Below are positions 9,343-18,039 of a stretch of 64,000 nt of DNA, piece by piece; the stretch's first letter is position 1, and each line of letters begins with the position of its first letter. A program made the translations under genes and the position numbers. The notes beneath the pieces are model-generated. The model searched no databases. It was not told where the DNA came from and worked only from the letters and a program-made list of their open reading frames with translations. The stretch comes from Phytopseudomonas flavescens (GTDB lineage Bacteria > Pseudomonadota > Gammaproteobacteria > Pseudomonadales > Pseudomonadaceae), in assembly GCF_900100535.1 (NCBI RefSeq), contig NZ_FNDG01000025.1:1-64000 (forward strand), given 5' to 3'.

Positions 9343-11661
9343 TTATTCCAACCAGCCTTTCACCCAGTCCATTACCGAGTCGACGGGTGCCTGAATACCA
9401 CAACCTGGCCCGGGAGTCGGCTCGCTGCCGCGAATATACGGCATCTGCACGGCACCCGGACAATTCTGCGCCGAACCCTGCCCGGTCGCCGCATCCACCC
9501 ACGCCTGCACCACGTTGTCCGGCATGGGCATGTCCAGTGGCAGAGGATCGGCCCGACGCATGAAGCCGGTCCACGCCTGCAGCGCACCGGTTGCACCGGT
9601 GAACGGCGTTGGGCCGTTGTCGTCACGGCCCATCCACACCACGGCCAGCAGATCCTGGCTGAAACCGGCGAACCAGCTGTCCCGCGAATCGTTACTGGTA
9701 CCGGTCTTGCCCGCCAGCGTCAGCGACCCTGGCAGTTGGCTGTATACCGACCGGCCAGTGCCTTCACGCATGGTGCGCTGCATGGCGTTTTGCAGCAGGT
9801 AGATCGAACCTGCGTCGAAACGTTGCTGGATCTGGTACGGGTAGCGCTTGAGCGGCTCGCCTTCGGCGGTCAACACGCTGCGGATACCGCGCAACGGCGT
9901 ATTGAAGCCACCGCTGGCCAGCGTCTGATACATGCCCGTCACTTCCATCGGGGTGAGTGCGCCAGCCCCAAGCAACATCGACGGATAGGCCGGCCACTGA
10001 CGCGATACGCCCAGGCGCTCGAGGGTTTTGAGCACGTTCGGCACACCCAGTTCCAAGCCTAATTTGGCGGTGGACAGGTTGTAGGAGTTGGCCAGCCCCT
10101 GATACAGATAAATGCTGCCGTGGGCCTTGCGATCGTAGTTCTGCGGTTTCCATACCTGACCATCCTGGCCCTTCACCGAGAACGGCTCGTCCAGCACACG
10201 ACTGGTCAGGGTGTACTGGCTCGGGCGCTCGAGGGCGGTCAGGTAAATCGCCGGTTTGATCAGCGAGCCGATAGGCCGCACGGCATCCAGTGCACGGTTG
10301 AAGCCGGCGAAGCGTGGCTGACGGCTGCCGATCAGTGCCTGGATTTCTCCCGTCTCCGGGTTGGTGACCACCATGCCCGCCTCGACCTGATCGGCACCCT
10401 TGCGGCCGGCCTGGCGCTTGAAGGTCTCGGCCAGGGCTTCCTCGGCCTTGAGCTGCAGGATCGGGTCGAAACTGGTGAAGATCCGCAGCCCTTCTTCGGT
10501 CAGATCCTCGTCACGATAATCCTCGCGCAACTGGCGCTTGACCAGGTCGAGAAAGGCCGGGAACGAGCCGTTGGCCATGCTGCCACGCTGGGTGATGCCT
10601 AGCGGCCGCTCCTTGGCCGCGGCGGCCTCTTCCGGCGAGACCACGCCCTGCTCGGCCAGCAGGTCGAGGATCAGGTTGCGACGAGCCAGCGCCCGCTCTG
10701 GGTTGCGGCGCGGATTGTAGTAGGTCGGCCCTTTGACCATGCCCACCAACAGCGCTACCTGGTCGAGCTTGAGCTCGGACAGTGGCTGGCTGAAGAAATA
10801 CTGACTGGCCAAGCCGAAGCCGTGCACGGCCCGCTGGCCATCCTGGCCGAGGAACACCTCGTTGAGGTACGCCTCGAGAATCTCGCGCTTGTCGTAATGC
10901 AGCTCCAGCAACACCGCCATCATCGCTTCGGTGATCTTGCGGGTCAGGCTGCGCTCGTTGGTCAGGTAGAAGTTCTTGACCAACTGCTGGGTCAGCGTAC
11001 TGCCGCCCTGGCGCAGTTGCCCTGCCGTAGCGTTCACCCATACCGCACGGGCGATGGACTTAGGCGATACCCCGTGATGATTGAAAAACTCGCGATCCTC
11101 GACCGCCACCAAGGTTTCCACCAGGTAGGCGGGCACCTGATCGAGCTTGATCAGCACACGGTCCTCCTGATGCGCCGGGTACAGACCGCCGATCAGCATT
11201 GGCTCCAGGCGCGCCACGGCCAGGTCCTTGCCGTCGGCCTGGGTCAGCGACGCGACGTAATCACCCGAGAAGCGCACATTGACCTGCTGCGCCTGCTCCA
11301 CGCTTTCGTAGAACTGGAAGCCCCGCGAATGCAGGGAGATATTGTTGCCGGACACCGCCACGGCACCGGGACCGTTCGCCGTGCTTTCACGGCGATAGCC
11401 GAGGGCGTCCATTTCCTTGAGCAGGTCGTCCTTGGTCAGCTTCTGGCCGACGAACAGCTCGAGCGGCCGAGCGTAGACCTTGGCCGGTACGGTCCAGCGC
11501 TTGCCGGAGAATTTCTCCTGGACAATGGCATCGAGGTAAACCGCGAAACCGGCGAACAGCACCAAGCCGACCAGGCCGAGCTTTACAGCCCAGCCCAGCA
11601 ACGGGCGCATGCCACGGGGGCGGCGTTTGGAACGGGAGCGGGAAGATCGGGTACGAGTCAT
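9343..11661 (-). CDS. mrcB: Penicillin-binding protein 1B, bifunctional peptidoglycan synthase
   Basis: 772 residues. A short basic cytoplasmic tail and one membrane anchor (about residues 25-45) precede a UB2H-like domain that docks the lipoprotein activator. The glycosyltransferase family 51 domain has its catalytic glutamate in VEDREFFNHHG (about residue 188) and the GGSTLTQQLVKN motif. The transpeptidase domain carries the active-site serine in GSLIKP, the SYN motif in NSYNLST and KTGTSND. It polymerises lipid II and cross-links stem peptides at the inner membrane. It heads an operon with the TPR lipoprotein and yqcC genes. Confidence 0.97.
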   Translation of the reverse strand: MTRTRSSRSRSKRRPRGMRPLLGWAVKLGLVGLVLFAGFAVYLDAIVQEKFSGKRWTVPAKVYARPLELFVGQKLTKDDLLKEMDALGYRRESTANGPGAVAVSGNNISLHSRGFQFYESVEQAQQVNVRFSGDYVASLTQADGKDLAVARLEPMLIGGLYPAHQEDRVLIKLDQVPAYLVETLVAVEDREFFNHHGVSPKSIARAVWVNATAGQLRQGGSTLTQQLVKNFYLTNERSLTRKITEAMMAVLLELHYDKREILEAYLNEVFLGQDGQRAVHGFGLASQYFFSQPLSELKLDQVALLVGMVKGPTYYNPRRNPERALARRNLILDLLAEQGVVSPEEAAAAKERPLGITQRGSMANGSFPAFLDLVKRQLREDYRDEDLTEEGLRIFTSFDPILQLKAEEALAETFKRQAGRKGADQVEAGMVVTNPETGEIQALIGSRQPRFAGFNRALDAVRPIGSLIKPAIYLTALERPSQYTLTSRVLDEPFSVKGQDGQVWKPQNYDRKAHGSIYLYQGLANSYNLSTAKLGLELGVPNVLKTLERLGVSRQWPAYPSMLLGAGALTPMEVTGMYQTLASGGFNTPLRGIRSVLTAEGEPLKRYPYQIQQRFDAGSIYLLQNAMQRTMREGTGRSVYSQLPGSLTLAGKTGTSNDSRDSWFAGFSQDLLAVVWMGRDDNGPTPFTGATGALQAWTGFMRRADPLPLDMPMPDNVVQAWVDAATGQGSAQNCPGAVQMPYIRGSEPTPGPGCGIQAPVDSVMDWVKGWLE

Positions 11662-11839
11662 GGCGCGGCATTATACGCACTTTGCGACACGCCGGCAGAC
11701 GCCGGCGAAGAGCTGCTAAGGTTTCGTTACGGCCCTGCGCGGCAAGCTGAAACGGCAATGGACCCTGATGATTGCACCCGTGCGGTGAGGGTTCATAATG
11801 CGTCCCTGCCATCTTTTCCCTCCAAGCCAAGGATCACCC

Positions 11840-13402
11840 GTGAGCCAAGCCCTGATTACCGCCTTGCAGAACCCGGCCCTTTATCCGCATCCGGTGGACG
11901 GTTTCAGTGTCATCGAGACCCATATCTCCTGGGTCGTGCTGACCGGCCCCTATGCCTACAAGATCAAGAAACCGGTGGACTTCGGTTTCCTCGATTTCAC
12001 GTCCCTGGAGTCGCGCCGGCACTTTTGCCAGGAAGAGCTGCGCCTCAATCAGCGCCTGACCCAGGATTTGTATCTGGAAGTGCTGCCGATCTGCGGCAGC
12101 GTCGAGGCTCCGCGACTAAACGGCGAAGGCTCTGCCATCGAATACGCGCTGAAGATGCGCCAGTTTCCTCAGGAACAACTGTTGGCACAGGTGCAGGCCC
12201 GAGGCGAGCTGAACGAGGCGCATATCGACGCCCTGGCCAGGCAGATTGCCGATTTCCACCTGGAAACCCCCAGGGTCGCGGCCGATCACGCACTGTGCAA
12301 CGCCACGGCCATCGTCGCCCCCCTGCGACAGAACTTCGAGCAGATCCGCCCGATGCTCAGCGACAAGACCGACCTGCAGCAACTGGACGCCCTGGAGGCC
12401 TGGGCAGAAACCAGCCTCGAACGACTCTGGCCGGACCTGCAGGCCAGGGCCCGCGACGGGTTCATTCGCGAATGCCACGGTGATATCCACCTCGGCAATG
12501 CGACCCTGCTGGATGGCCAGGCCACTCTGTTCGATTGCATCGAGTTCAACGAACCCTTCCGCCTCACCGATATCGCCCTGGATACCGCCTTCCTGGTCAT
12601 GGACCTGGAAGATCGGGGCCTCAAGTGCCTGGCGCGGCGCTTGCTCAACAACTGGCTGGAATATACCGGTGACTATGGCTCGCTCAAGCTGTTCAACCTC
12701 TACAAGGCTCACCGGGCACTGGTCCGCGCCAAGGTGGCGTTGTTCCGACTCGGCCAGGAGCAGGATGCCGTGCAACGAGCGGTGATCCTGCGCCAGTACC
12801 GCGGTTACGCCAGCCTGGCAGAAAGCTACAGCGCCATCCCGGCCCGCTTCCTGGCCATCACCCGCGGCGTTTCCGCGGTGGGCAAGAGCCAGGTGGCGCT
12901 GCGCCTGGTCGAGGCACTCGGGGCGATACGCATCCGCTCGGACGTCGAGCGCAAGCGCTTGCTGGGCGAGCAACAAGCCCACGAAGACAGCCAATTGAAT
13001 AGCGGCATTTACAGTGAGGATGCCAGCAAGGCGGTCTACGAGCACCTCAATCGGCTTGCCGACCTGGCGCTGCACGCCGGTTACCCGGTGGTTCTCGATG
13101 CCACCTTCCTGAAACGTCCGCAGCGCCAGGCGGCTCAACTCATCGCCGAGAAAACCGGGGTGCCGTTTCTGATAGTCGACTGCCAGGCCCCCGACTCGGT
13201 GATCAGCAGCTGGCTGCAGCAGCGCCAGCAACAGGGAAATGATCCTTCCGACGCCACGCTGCAGGTGATCGAAGCGCAACGCGCCAGGCAGGATGATATC
13301 GATGAACACGAACGGGCCCATTACAAGCGCGTGGACACCCACGAGAGTGCCAGCATCCACGACCTGGTCGGCGCCATCCGCCAGCGTTTCCCAAACCTGT
13401 AA
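11840..13402 (+). CDS. Bifunctional aminoglycoside-phosphotransferase-like / P-loop kinase protein
   Basis: 520 residues in two parts. The N-terminal half resembles the APH/choline-kinase fold, with a catalytic-loop-like HGDIHLGNATLL near residue 215 and IEFNEPFRLTDIALD as the metal-binding aspartate segment. The C-terminal part is a nucleotide kinase with a Walker A variant GVSAVGKSQ (about residue 345) and IRSDVERKRLLG. Such fusions are common in Pseudomonas; the substrate is unknown. The GTG start has AAGGA six bases upstream. It is divergent from mrcB. Confidence 0.85.
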   Translation: MSQALITALQNPALYPHPVDGFSVIETHISWVVLTGPYAYKIKKPVDFGFLDFTSLESRRHFCQEELRLNQRLTQDLYLEVLPICGSVEAPRLNGEGSAIEYALKMRQFPQEQLLAQVQARGELNEAHIDALARQIADFHLETPRVAADHALCNATAIVAPLRQNFEQIRPMLSDKTDLQQLDALEAWAETSLERLWPDLQARARDGFIRECHGDIHLGNATLLDGQATLFDCIEFNEPFRLTDIALDTAFLVMDLEDRGLKCLARRLLNNWLEYTGDYGSLKLFNLYKAHRALVRAKVALFRLGQEQDAVQRAVILRQYRGYASLAESYSAIPARFLAITRGVSAVGKSQVALRLVEALGAIRIRSDVERKRLLGEQQAHEDSQLNSGIYSEDASKAVYEHLNRLADLALHAGYPVVLDATFLKRPQRQAAQLIAEKTGVPFLIVDCQAPDSVISSWLQQRQQQGNDPSDATLQVIEAQRARQDDIDEHERAHYKRVDTHESASIHDLVGAIRQRFPNL

Positions 13403-13468
13403 ACCCGCCAGGCAGCGCCGGGAAGCCGCTCTATACTGGCAGTGAGCCCCTCCCGGATCACTGCCATC

Positions 13469-13825
13469 ATGAGTCAACCACGCCAACTGGACACGCCGCT
13501 CTACCGCCTGCTGCACAACGATGATGTCGCGGCTTTCAACGCACAGCGTCCCCACGACGCGGACATCGACCTGAGCAGCGGCGACTTCCGCGGCCTCGAC
13601 CTGCGTACCCTGGACGCCGACGGCATCGACTTCCGCAATGCTTACTTCCGCGGCGCCGACCTGCGTGGCGTGGACTTTCGCAGCGCGCAACTCGAGGGCG
13701 CCAGCCTCGCACACGCACAGATATCCGGCGCCTACTTCCCGGCCGAGCTGAGCGCCGACGAAATCCTCATGTCGATGAATTTCGGCACGCGCCTGCGCTA
13801 TCGCACCCATCCCAACCACCGGTAG
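13469..13825 (+). CDS. Pentapeptide-repeat protein
   Basis: 118 residues. The centre has successive five-residue repeats of the A(D/N)LXX type (DLSSG DFRGL DLRTL through GADLR GVDFR), enough for about two to three turns of a right-handed beta helix. Such short pentapeptide proteins have no assigned function. The start at 13469 was preferred over a GTG at 13442; neither has a strong ribosome-binding site. A TATACT about 40 bases upstream could be its -10 box. Confidence 0.8.
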   Translation: MSQPRQLDTPLYRLLHNDDVAAFNAQRPHDADIDLSSGDFRGLDLRTLDADGIDFRNAYFRGADLRGVDFRSAQLEGASLAHAQISGAYFPAELSADEILMSMNFGTRLRYRTHPNHR

Positions 13826-13892
13826 GGTACCTCCAACCATCAATGGAGCGGCCGGGCATTCACCTGCAAGATGATCGCGAGAAGGAGAGCCC

Positions 13893-14186
13893 ATGAACGA
13901 CGAATTGCAGCGCCTCAAGAACCTGGGCAAGACCTCGTCGCAGTGGCTTCATGCCGTCGGCATCCACACGGTCACGGATCTGCGCCGCCACGGCGCGGTC
14001 GGTGCTTACCGAGCGGTTCGGGCACGCGGATTCAGGGCCTCCAAGGTTCTGCTCTATGCTATCGAAGGCGCACTGCTGGATATTCACTGGAGCGAGTTGC
14101 CGGCGCTTCGCAAGGAGAGCCTCAACGTGCAACTGGAAGAAGCGGCGAATGACGACCGGATCCAGCCCTCAACGCATTCGCGATGA
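13893..14186 (+). CDS. TfoX/Sxy C-terminal-domain protein
   Basis: 97 residues, consisting only of the helical C-terminal TfoX domain: LKNLGKTSSQWLHAVGIHTV followed by LRRHGAVGAYRAVRARG. In Haemophilus and E. coli full-length Sxy/TfoX helps CRP activate competence genes, but this stand-alone domain lacks the N-terminal half. Its role in Pseudomonas is not established. AAGGAGA lies nine bases before the ATG. The last 14 residues are charged and probably disordered. Confidence 0.85.
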   Translation: MNDELQRLKNLGKTSSQWLHAVGIHTVTDLRRHGAVGAYRAVRARGFRASKVLLYAIEGALLDIHWSELPALRKESLNVQLEEAANDDRIQPSTHSR

Positions 14187-14217
14187 GCGACCGCCGGGCA
14201 AGCCCGCCGACTGCCGC

Positions 14218-14342
14218 ATGTCGCTGATCGCCAGGTTTCTGCTGGCCGAGAACACGCCGTGGTTCACAACCTCCAGCGAGATCGATTTACCTGGAGCGCG
14301 ACGGCGATTATCGTCTCAGGGATTTTCGTGCGCATTCGGCAT
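14218..14342 (+). pseudogene. Possible frameshifted small gene before cbpA
   Basis: An ATG at 14218 opens MSLIARFLLAENTPWF, while a frame shifted by one base downstream reads YLERDGDYRLRDF and stops just before cbpA. Together they could be a single protein of about 40 residues split by a one-base indel near 14280-14290. A third possibility is that neither frame is coding. Nothing else in 14187-14362 looks like a gene. Confidence 0.3.
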
Positions 14343-14362
14343 GAGCAGCTCAAGGAACCATC

Positions 14363-15154
14363 ATGTATCTACTCGGTGAACAACCTGCCTACGCCGACCA
14401 ACTGATCAGCCGATTGCAGAGCATACCCGGCAAGTTACTCGACGAGCTCAGCCCTTGCGGTGCGCCATTGCTGGTGGAACGTAGCGAGAACCTGGCCGCC
14501 GAGCTGCCAGGCAACCAGTTGTTCATCATCGACAACGGCCTGCTGCATGCGCTGGTCGATGAGCGTCCGCTGTTCTACCTGCAGGAAGGCGACCTGGTCG
14601 GGCTGCGCCAGGGCATAGACCTGCCGACGTGCCGCTACACCAGCGATGAACCGATCACCCTGATCCCTTATTCGCGCAGCGAAGTGTTCAAGCATATCTA
14701 CGCCAGCGAACCTCGCCAGGAACTGTTCATCCAGTACCTGGTGGGCCATACCGCCCTGCTCTCGGATGCCCTGGCCCGCATCAAGCAACCGGAGGTGCGC
14801 CCTGCCACCGGCTTCAAGCATTTCGGCAAAGGCGACTCGCTCATCCATCAGGGTGACGAGGCCGATCACGTGTTCATCATCATCGAAGGGCATGCCGAGG
14901 CCTTCGTCGATGGCGTGAAGGTGGGCGACGTGCAGAAAGACGAGATCTTCGGCGCCATGGCCGTGTTCACCCACGAAAGACGCAGCGCCACGGTGGTCGC
15001 CAGCGAGGCCTGCACGGTGATGGTGATCCCCAAGGATCAGTTCCTCAACCTGATGGAAAGCAATCCGCGTATCGCCCATAGCCTGGTCGAAAGCATGGCG
15101 CGACGCATCGACCTGCTCAACAAGGAAGTCACCAGCCTGCGCCAACCTGGCTGA
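14363..15154 (+). CDS. cbpA: CbpA-like cyclic-nucleotide-binding protein
   Basis: 263 residues. A first, degenerate cNMP-binding-like domain (about 30-125) is followed by a canonical one (about 150-250) with FGKGDSLIHQGDEADHVFII and the phosphate-binding cassette KDEIFGAMAVFTHERRSAT. No DNA-binding helix-turn-helix follows, so it is not a Crp-type regulator. The equivalent gene beside prrF in P. aeruginosa (PA4704 in my memory) is cAMP-binding protein A, controlled by Vfr and located at the cell pole. Position next to PrrF and domain content support the same identity here. Confidence 0.82.
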   Translation: MYLLGEQPAYADQLISRLQSIPGKLLDELSPCGAPLLVERSENLAAELPGNQLFIIDNGLLHALVDERPLFYLQEGDLVGLRQGIDLPTCRYTSDEPITLIPYSRSEVFKHIYASEPRQELFIQYLVGHTALLSDALARIKQPEVRPATGFKHFGKGDSLIHQGDEADHVFIIIEGHAEAFVDGVKVGDVQKDEIFGAMAVFTHERRSATVVASEACTVMVIPKDQFLNLMESNPRIAHSLVESMARRIDLLNKEVTSLRQPG

Positions 15155-15261
15155 CCCCCACAAACCGTCTTGCCGCCCCGGTCGGGTACCGGGGCCATTC
15201 GCTGCAGCATGCCGCACGGGGCTATGGACGCCATGAATGAAAATAATTTCCAAATAGCTGT

Positions 15262-15293
15262 TGACTATGAAATGAGAATTGCTATTATTTTCA
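15262..15293 (+). promoter_or_regulatory. PrrF promoter with overlapping Fur box
   Basis: -35 TTGACT (15262-15267), 16-base spacer, -10 TATTAT (15284-15289), predicted start near 15297. A 19-base Fur-box match (15275-15293; 12 of 19 against GATAATGATAATCATTATC) covers the spacer and -10, so iron-loaded Fur would block polymerase. Confidence 0.8.
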
Positions 15294-15296
15294 TCA

Positions 15297-15411
15297 GCTG
15301 GTCGCGAGATCAGCCGATAACCTAAAGAGACCTTAGGTCGGACTCTTCAGATTATCTCCTCATCAGGCTAATCACGGTTATTGACCCGGCTCTTTGCCGG
15401 GTCTTTTTTTG
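15297..15411 (+). ncRNA. prrF: PrrF iron-responsive regulatory small RNA
   Basis: About 115 bases, from GCTGGTCGCGAGATCAGCC to a terminator. The antisense core CTCTTCAGATTATCTCCTCA and the following GGCTAATCACGG are characteristic of PrrF RNAs. The RNA ends with an eight-base-pair stem, GACCCGGC (15384-15391) and GCCGGGTC (15397-15404), and seven U residues. Under iron starvation PrrF pairs with messages for non-essential iron proteins such as sodB and TCA-cycle enzymes and triggers their decay, helped by Hfq. A Fur-blocked promoter lies directly upstream. Only one copy is present, whereas P. aeruginosa has two in tandem. Confidence 0.93.
15384..15411 (+). terminator. PrrF intrinsic terminator
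   Basis: GACCCGGC / GCCGGGTC stem with a TCTTT loop and a seven-base T-run. It is the functional 3' end of the small RNA. Confidence 0.9.
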
Positions 15412-15585
15412 CCTGTCCTTCCGGGAGCCTGCGCCCCAGTCCATCGCAAGCGCCCCTGGCCCCGGCCAGCCCCCTGCTCCTGGCAAATCACTCGCAACGG
15501 CCCCTACCCCGCCCGTTGATCTGCATCAGCGCATCTGCTGCCAGCAGCGGCTAGACTGTTCGCACGCTCACTGGGAGTCACCATC

Positions 15586-15762
15586 ATGGATATCCGGATA
15601 CGTGCGTTGAAAGGCCCTCTTGGCACTCACTGGCAAGTCAGTCTCGGCAAGCATCAGGTCAGCTTTCGCAGCGAAAGCGAGGCGCGCCAGTTCGTGGCGA
15701 CGCTGGAGGCGAGGGTGCAGGCCCCCCATGCGCTACCTCAAAGGCAACGCCTGGCGGGCTGA
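15586..15762 (+). CDS. Small uncharacterised protein, 58 residues
   Basis: ATG at 15586 to TGA at 15760-15762, starting MDIRIRALKGPLGTHWQVSL and ending RLAG. A GGGAG ribosome-binding site is eight bases upstream. The composition (alternating basic and hydrophobic residues, then SESEARQFVATLEARVQA) looks like a short beta sheet followed by one helix. I do not recognise a family. It sits between the PrrF terminator and the convergent Bcr/CflA pump gene, ending nine bases before that gene's stop. The intact reading frame with a good start site is the main support. Confidence 0.6.
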   Translation: MDIRIRALKGPLGTHWQVSLGKHQVSFRSESEARQFVATLEARVQAPHALPQRQRLAG

Positions 15763-15771
15763 AGCCGGTGA

Positions 15772-16962
15772 TCAGCCGTGGGGATGCCCGGCGCGTTTCT
15801 CCGCCCAGCGGGTGAAGCGCGAGGCCAACACCGCCAGTACACCGCAGGAGAAGATCACCAGGGCCATCGGTACGGCGCTACCGTCATGCAGCACGCCGAC
15901 CAGAGAGGCGGCGCTCGCCGCAATGCTGAACTGCAGGCTGCCCATCAGCGCCGATGCGCTTCCCGCATGGCGCCCCTGCCCGGCCATGGCGCAGGCAGAG
16001 GTATTCGGCAGCAGAATCCCCAGCGATGCGATGCAGCCGAACAGCGGAACCATCAGCGGCCACAGCGCCCGCGTATGCACCCAGGACAACAGCAGCAACA
16101 GCGCGCCACAGCCCAGGTAGAACCAGACGATGCGCCTTGCCCAGTAGGCGGGGCCCTGACGCGATACCAGCCTGGCGTTGACCTGGGCCGCCAGGATGAA
16201 GCCGGCGGCGTTGGTTCCGAACAGCCAGCCGTAGTGTTCCGGCGCAACGCCGTAGAGTTCGATGAACACGAAAGGGGATCCGGCGATGTAGGCGAACATG
16301 CCGGCAATCGCCAGACCACCGGTCAGGGCATGGCCGACAAAAGGCAGGTCGGCGAACAGCCGTCGGTATTCAAAGAGCGCACCGCGCAATGGAGGCGGTT
16401 CGACATGAGGGCTCAGGGTTTCCGGTAACCACCTGAACAACGCGACCAGGCAGGCCGCGCTGAACAGCGTCAGGCAGATGAAGATCGATGGCCAGCCGAA
16501 CAGGTTGAGCAGCAGCCCGCCCGCCACCGGTGCGAGAATCGGCGCCAGCCCCATGACCAGCATCAGTTGCGAGAACACCTTGGCCGAAGCGATCGGGTCG
16601 CATAGATCACGAACCACGGCACGCGACACCACCATACCGGCGCAACCGCCCAGGGCCTGCACGAAACGCGCAGCGATCAACCATTCGAGGCTGGGCGCTG
16701 CGGCACAGGCCAGCGACGCCAAGGTGAACAGGGATACCCCGACGAGCAATGGAATACGCCGCCCGAAGCGGTCAGCCAGCGGGCCATAGAGCAGTTGACC
16801 GATGGCCAGCCCGGCAAAGTAGGAGGCCAGGGAGAGCTGGACATGCTCGGTGTCGGTATCGAACGCCAGCGCCAGTGCGGGGAAGCTGGGCAGGTAAAAG
16901 TCGATGGCCAGCGGGCCGAAGGCACTGAGCGCACCAAGGATCAGTAACAGGCGAAGGGTCAT
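15772..16962 (-). CDS. Bcr/CflA-family multidrug efflux MFS transporter
   Basis: 396 residues and about twelve membrane helices. The N-terminal half has the drug:proton antiporter motif ending in GPLADRFGRRIPLL (between helices 2 and 3) and the Bcr-type opening FGPLAIDFYLPSFP. Transporters of this group export bicyclomycin, chloramphenicol, sulfonamides or small peptides with proton exchange. The ATG at 16962 was chosen over a TTG two codons upstream. It is divergent from a TetR repressor gene with an operator-like palindrome between them, so it is a likely target of that repressor. Confidence 0.9.
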   Translation of the reverse strand: MTLRLLLILGALSAFGPLAIDFYLPSFPALALAFDTDTEHVQLSLASYFAGLAIGQLLYGPLADRFGRRIPLLVGVSLFTLASLACAAAPSLEWLIAARFVQALGGCAGMVVSRAVVRDLCDPIASAKVFSQLMLVMGLAPILAPVAGGLLLNLFGWPSIFICLTLFSAACLVALFRWLPETLSPHVEPPPLRGALFEYRRLFADLPFVGHALTGGLAIAGMFAYIAGSPFVFIELYGVAPEHYGWLFGTNAAGFILAAQVNARLVSRQGPAYWARRIVWFYLGCGALLLLLSWVHTRALWPLMVPLFGCIASLGILLPNTSACAMAGQGRHAGSASALMGSLQFSIAASAASLVGVLHDGSAVPMALVIFSCGVLAVLASRFTRWAEKRAGHPHG

Positions 16963-17048
16963 GGGCAAGGTACTCGACGGGTGGCCCGGCCTCTGGACGG
17001 GTCAACGGGCGGAGCGCTGGAGGCCCCTGAAAGAATGAATGTCGCCAA

Positions 17049-17070
17049 TTACATACAACTTCGTCTGTAA
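17049..17070. promoter_or_regulatory. TtgR/AcrR-like operator between pump and repressor genes
   Basis: A 22-base imperfect palindrome begins TTACATACAAC and ends TTCGTCTGTAA; 8 of 11 positions pair. TTACA and TGTAA ends are typical of operators bound by AcrR and TtgR repressors. It lies 64 bases before the repressor start and 87 bases before the pump start. Confidence 0.55.
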
Positions 17071-17133
17071 AACAAACCTCAAGCCGAAAAAAAATTTACA
17101 CTCGCCTTCCCGAAGCGATTTGATCACTGCCGT

Positions 17134-17754
17134 ATGCGTAGAACCAAAGAACAAGCAGAACAGACCCGCGCCTCCATTCTGAAATCCGCCGAGATACTGT
17201 TTCTGGAAAAAGGTGTCGCCCACACCAGCCTGGAGCATGTCGCCAAGCATGCGGGGGTCACGCGCGGTGCGGTCTACTGGCATTTCCAGAACAAGGCCCA
17301 CCTGTTTCACGACATGCTCAGCCAGGTACGCCTGCCGCCGGAGCAACTGGCCGGGCGCCTGCAGGAAAGCCACTCCGGCGACTCGCTGCAGTCACTGAGG
17401 GAGCTGTGCGTGGAGGGCATCGCCAGTATCGCCGTGGACGAGCAGAAACGGCGCATTTTCACAGTGCTGCTGCATCGCTGCGAGTTCACCGAAGAGTTGC
17501 GCGAAGCCGAAGAGCGCCATGAAGCCTTCATCAACCAGTTCATCGATCTCTGCGAGGCGATCTTCGCCCAGCCGTCAGTGCGAACCCGGTTGCGCGCGGG
17601 CATGACGGCGCGCCTGGCCGCCTGTACCCTGCACGCGATGATGGTCGGCATGCTCAGCGACTGGCTGCGTGACAACAGCCTGTTCGACCCGCACCAGGAC
17701 GGGCCGGTGATGATCGACGGACTGTTTCACGGTTTGATCCACAACTGGAGCTAG
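17134..17754 (+). CDS. TetR/AcrR-family repressor, TtgR/AcrR-like
   Basis: 206 residues. The N-terminal helix-turn-helix (RRTKEQAEQTRASILKSAE through VTRGAVYWHFQNKAHLF, residues 2-50) is close to AcrR/TtgR/SmeT repressors of RND efflux pumps. The C-terminal ligand domain has the AcrR-type segment RCEFTEELREAEERH. AcrR and TtgR sense hydrophobic drugs and release their operators. No RND pump genes lie beside it; the neighbour is instead a divergent Bcr/CflA transporter, with an operator-like palindrome in the gap. It probably represses itself and that transporter. Confidence 0.85.
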   Translation: MRRTKEQAEQTRASILKSAEILFLEKGVAHTSLEHVAKHAGVTRGAVYWHFQNKAHLFHDMLSQVRLPPEQLAGRLQESHSGDSLQSLRELCVEGIASIAVDEQKRRIFTVLLHRCEFTEELREAEERHEAFINQFIDLCEAIFAQPSVRTRLRAGMTARLAACTLHAMMVGMLSDWLRDNSLFDPHQDGPVMIDGLFHGLIHNWS

Positions 17755-17782
17755 CCATCCCTGGCATCAGGCTGCCGTCGGA

Positions 17783-17995
17783 TCAGGTACGGGCCGCGGG
17801 CAACGCCTCGGCCTTGTAGCCTTCGGCGATAATCGCAGCGAGTACCTGATCGACCGGGTGGCTGGTACGTACCCGGACTTCGCCTGCGGGCAGATCCACC
17901 TGCACCTGCGCTGCCGCATCGATCGCCAGGACGGCAGCGCTGATCGCCCGCTCGCAATGCGCACATGTCATGCCTTCAACCTTGAATACCTGCAT
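17783..17995 (-). CDS. copZ: Heavy-metal-associated (CopZ-like) copper chaperone
   Basis: 70 residues forming one HMA domain with the metal site GMTCAHC (cysteines 11 and 14). It would carry cytosolic copper(I) to the CopA ATPase encoded nearby. Start at the second of two near ATGs, since AGAGGAG lies seven bases before it and touches the first one. A CueR-type promoter is upstream (18040-18070). The protein ends with a short alanine-rich tail. Confidence 0.88.
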   Translation of the reverse strand: MQVFKVEGMTCAHCERAISAAVLAIDAAAQVQVDLPAGEVRVRTSHPVDQVLAAIIAEGYKAEALPAART

Positions 17996-18039
17996 CGTCA
18001 TCTCCTCTGCCCGACAGGGCACGCGTCTGATTGGTGGCG

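Noticed and set aside
15412..15585. Second tandem PrrF copy
   Set aside because: The antisense core does not recur here, and there is no second Fur box or terminator.
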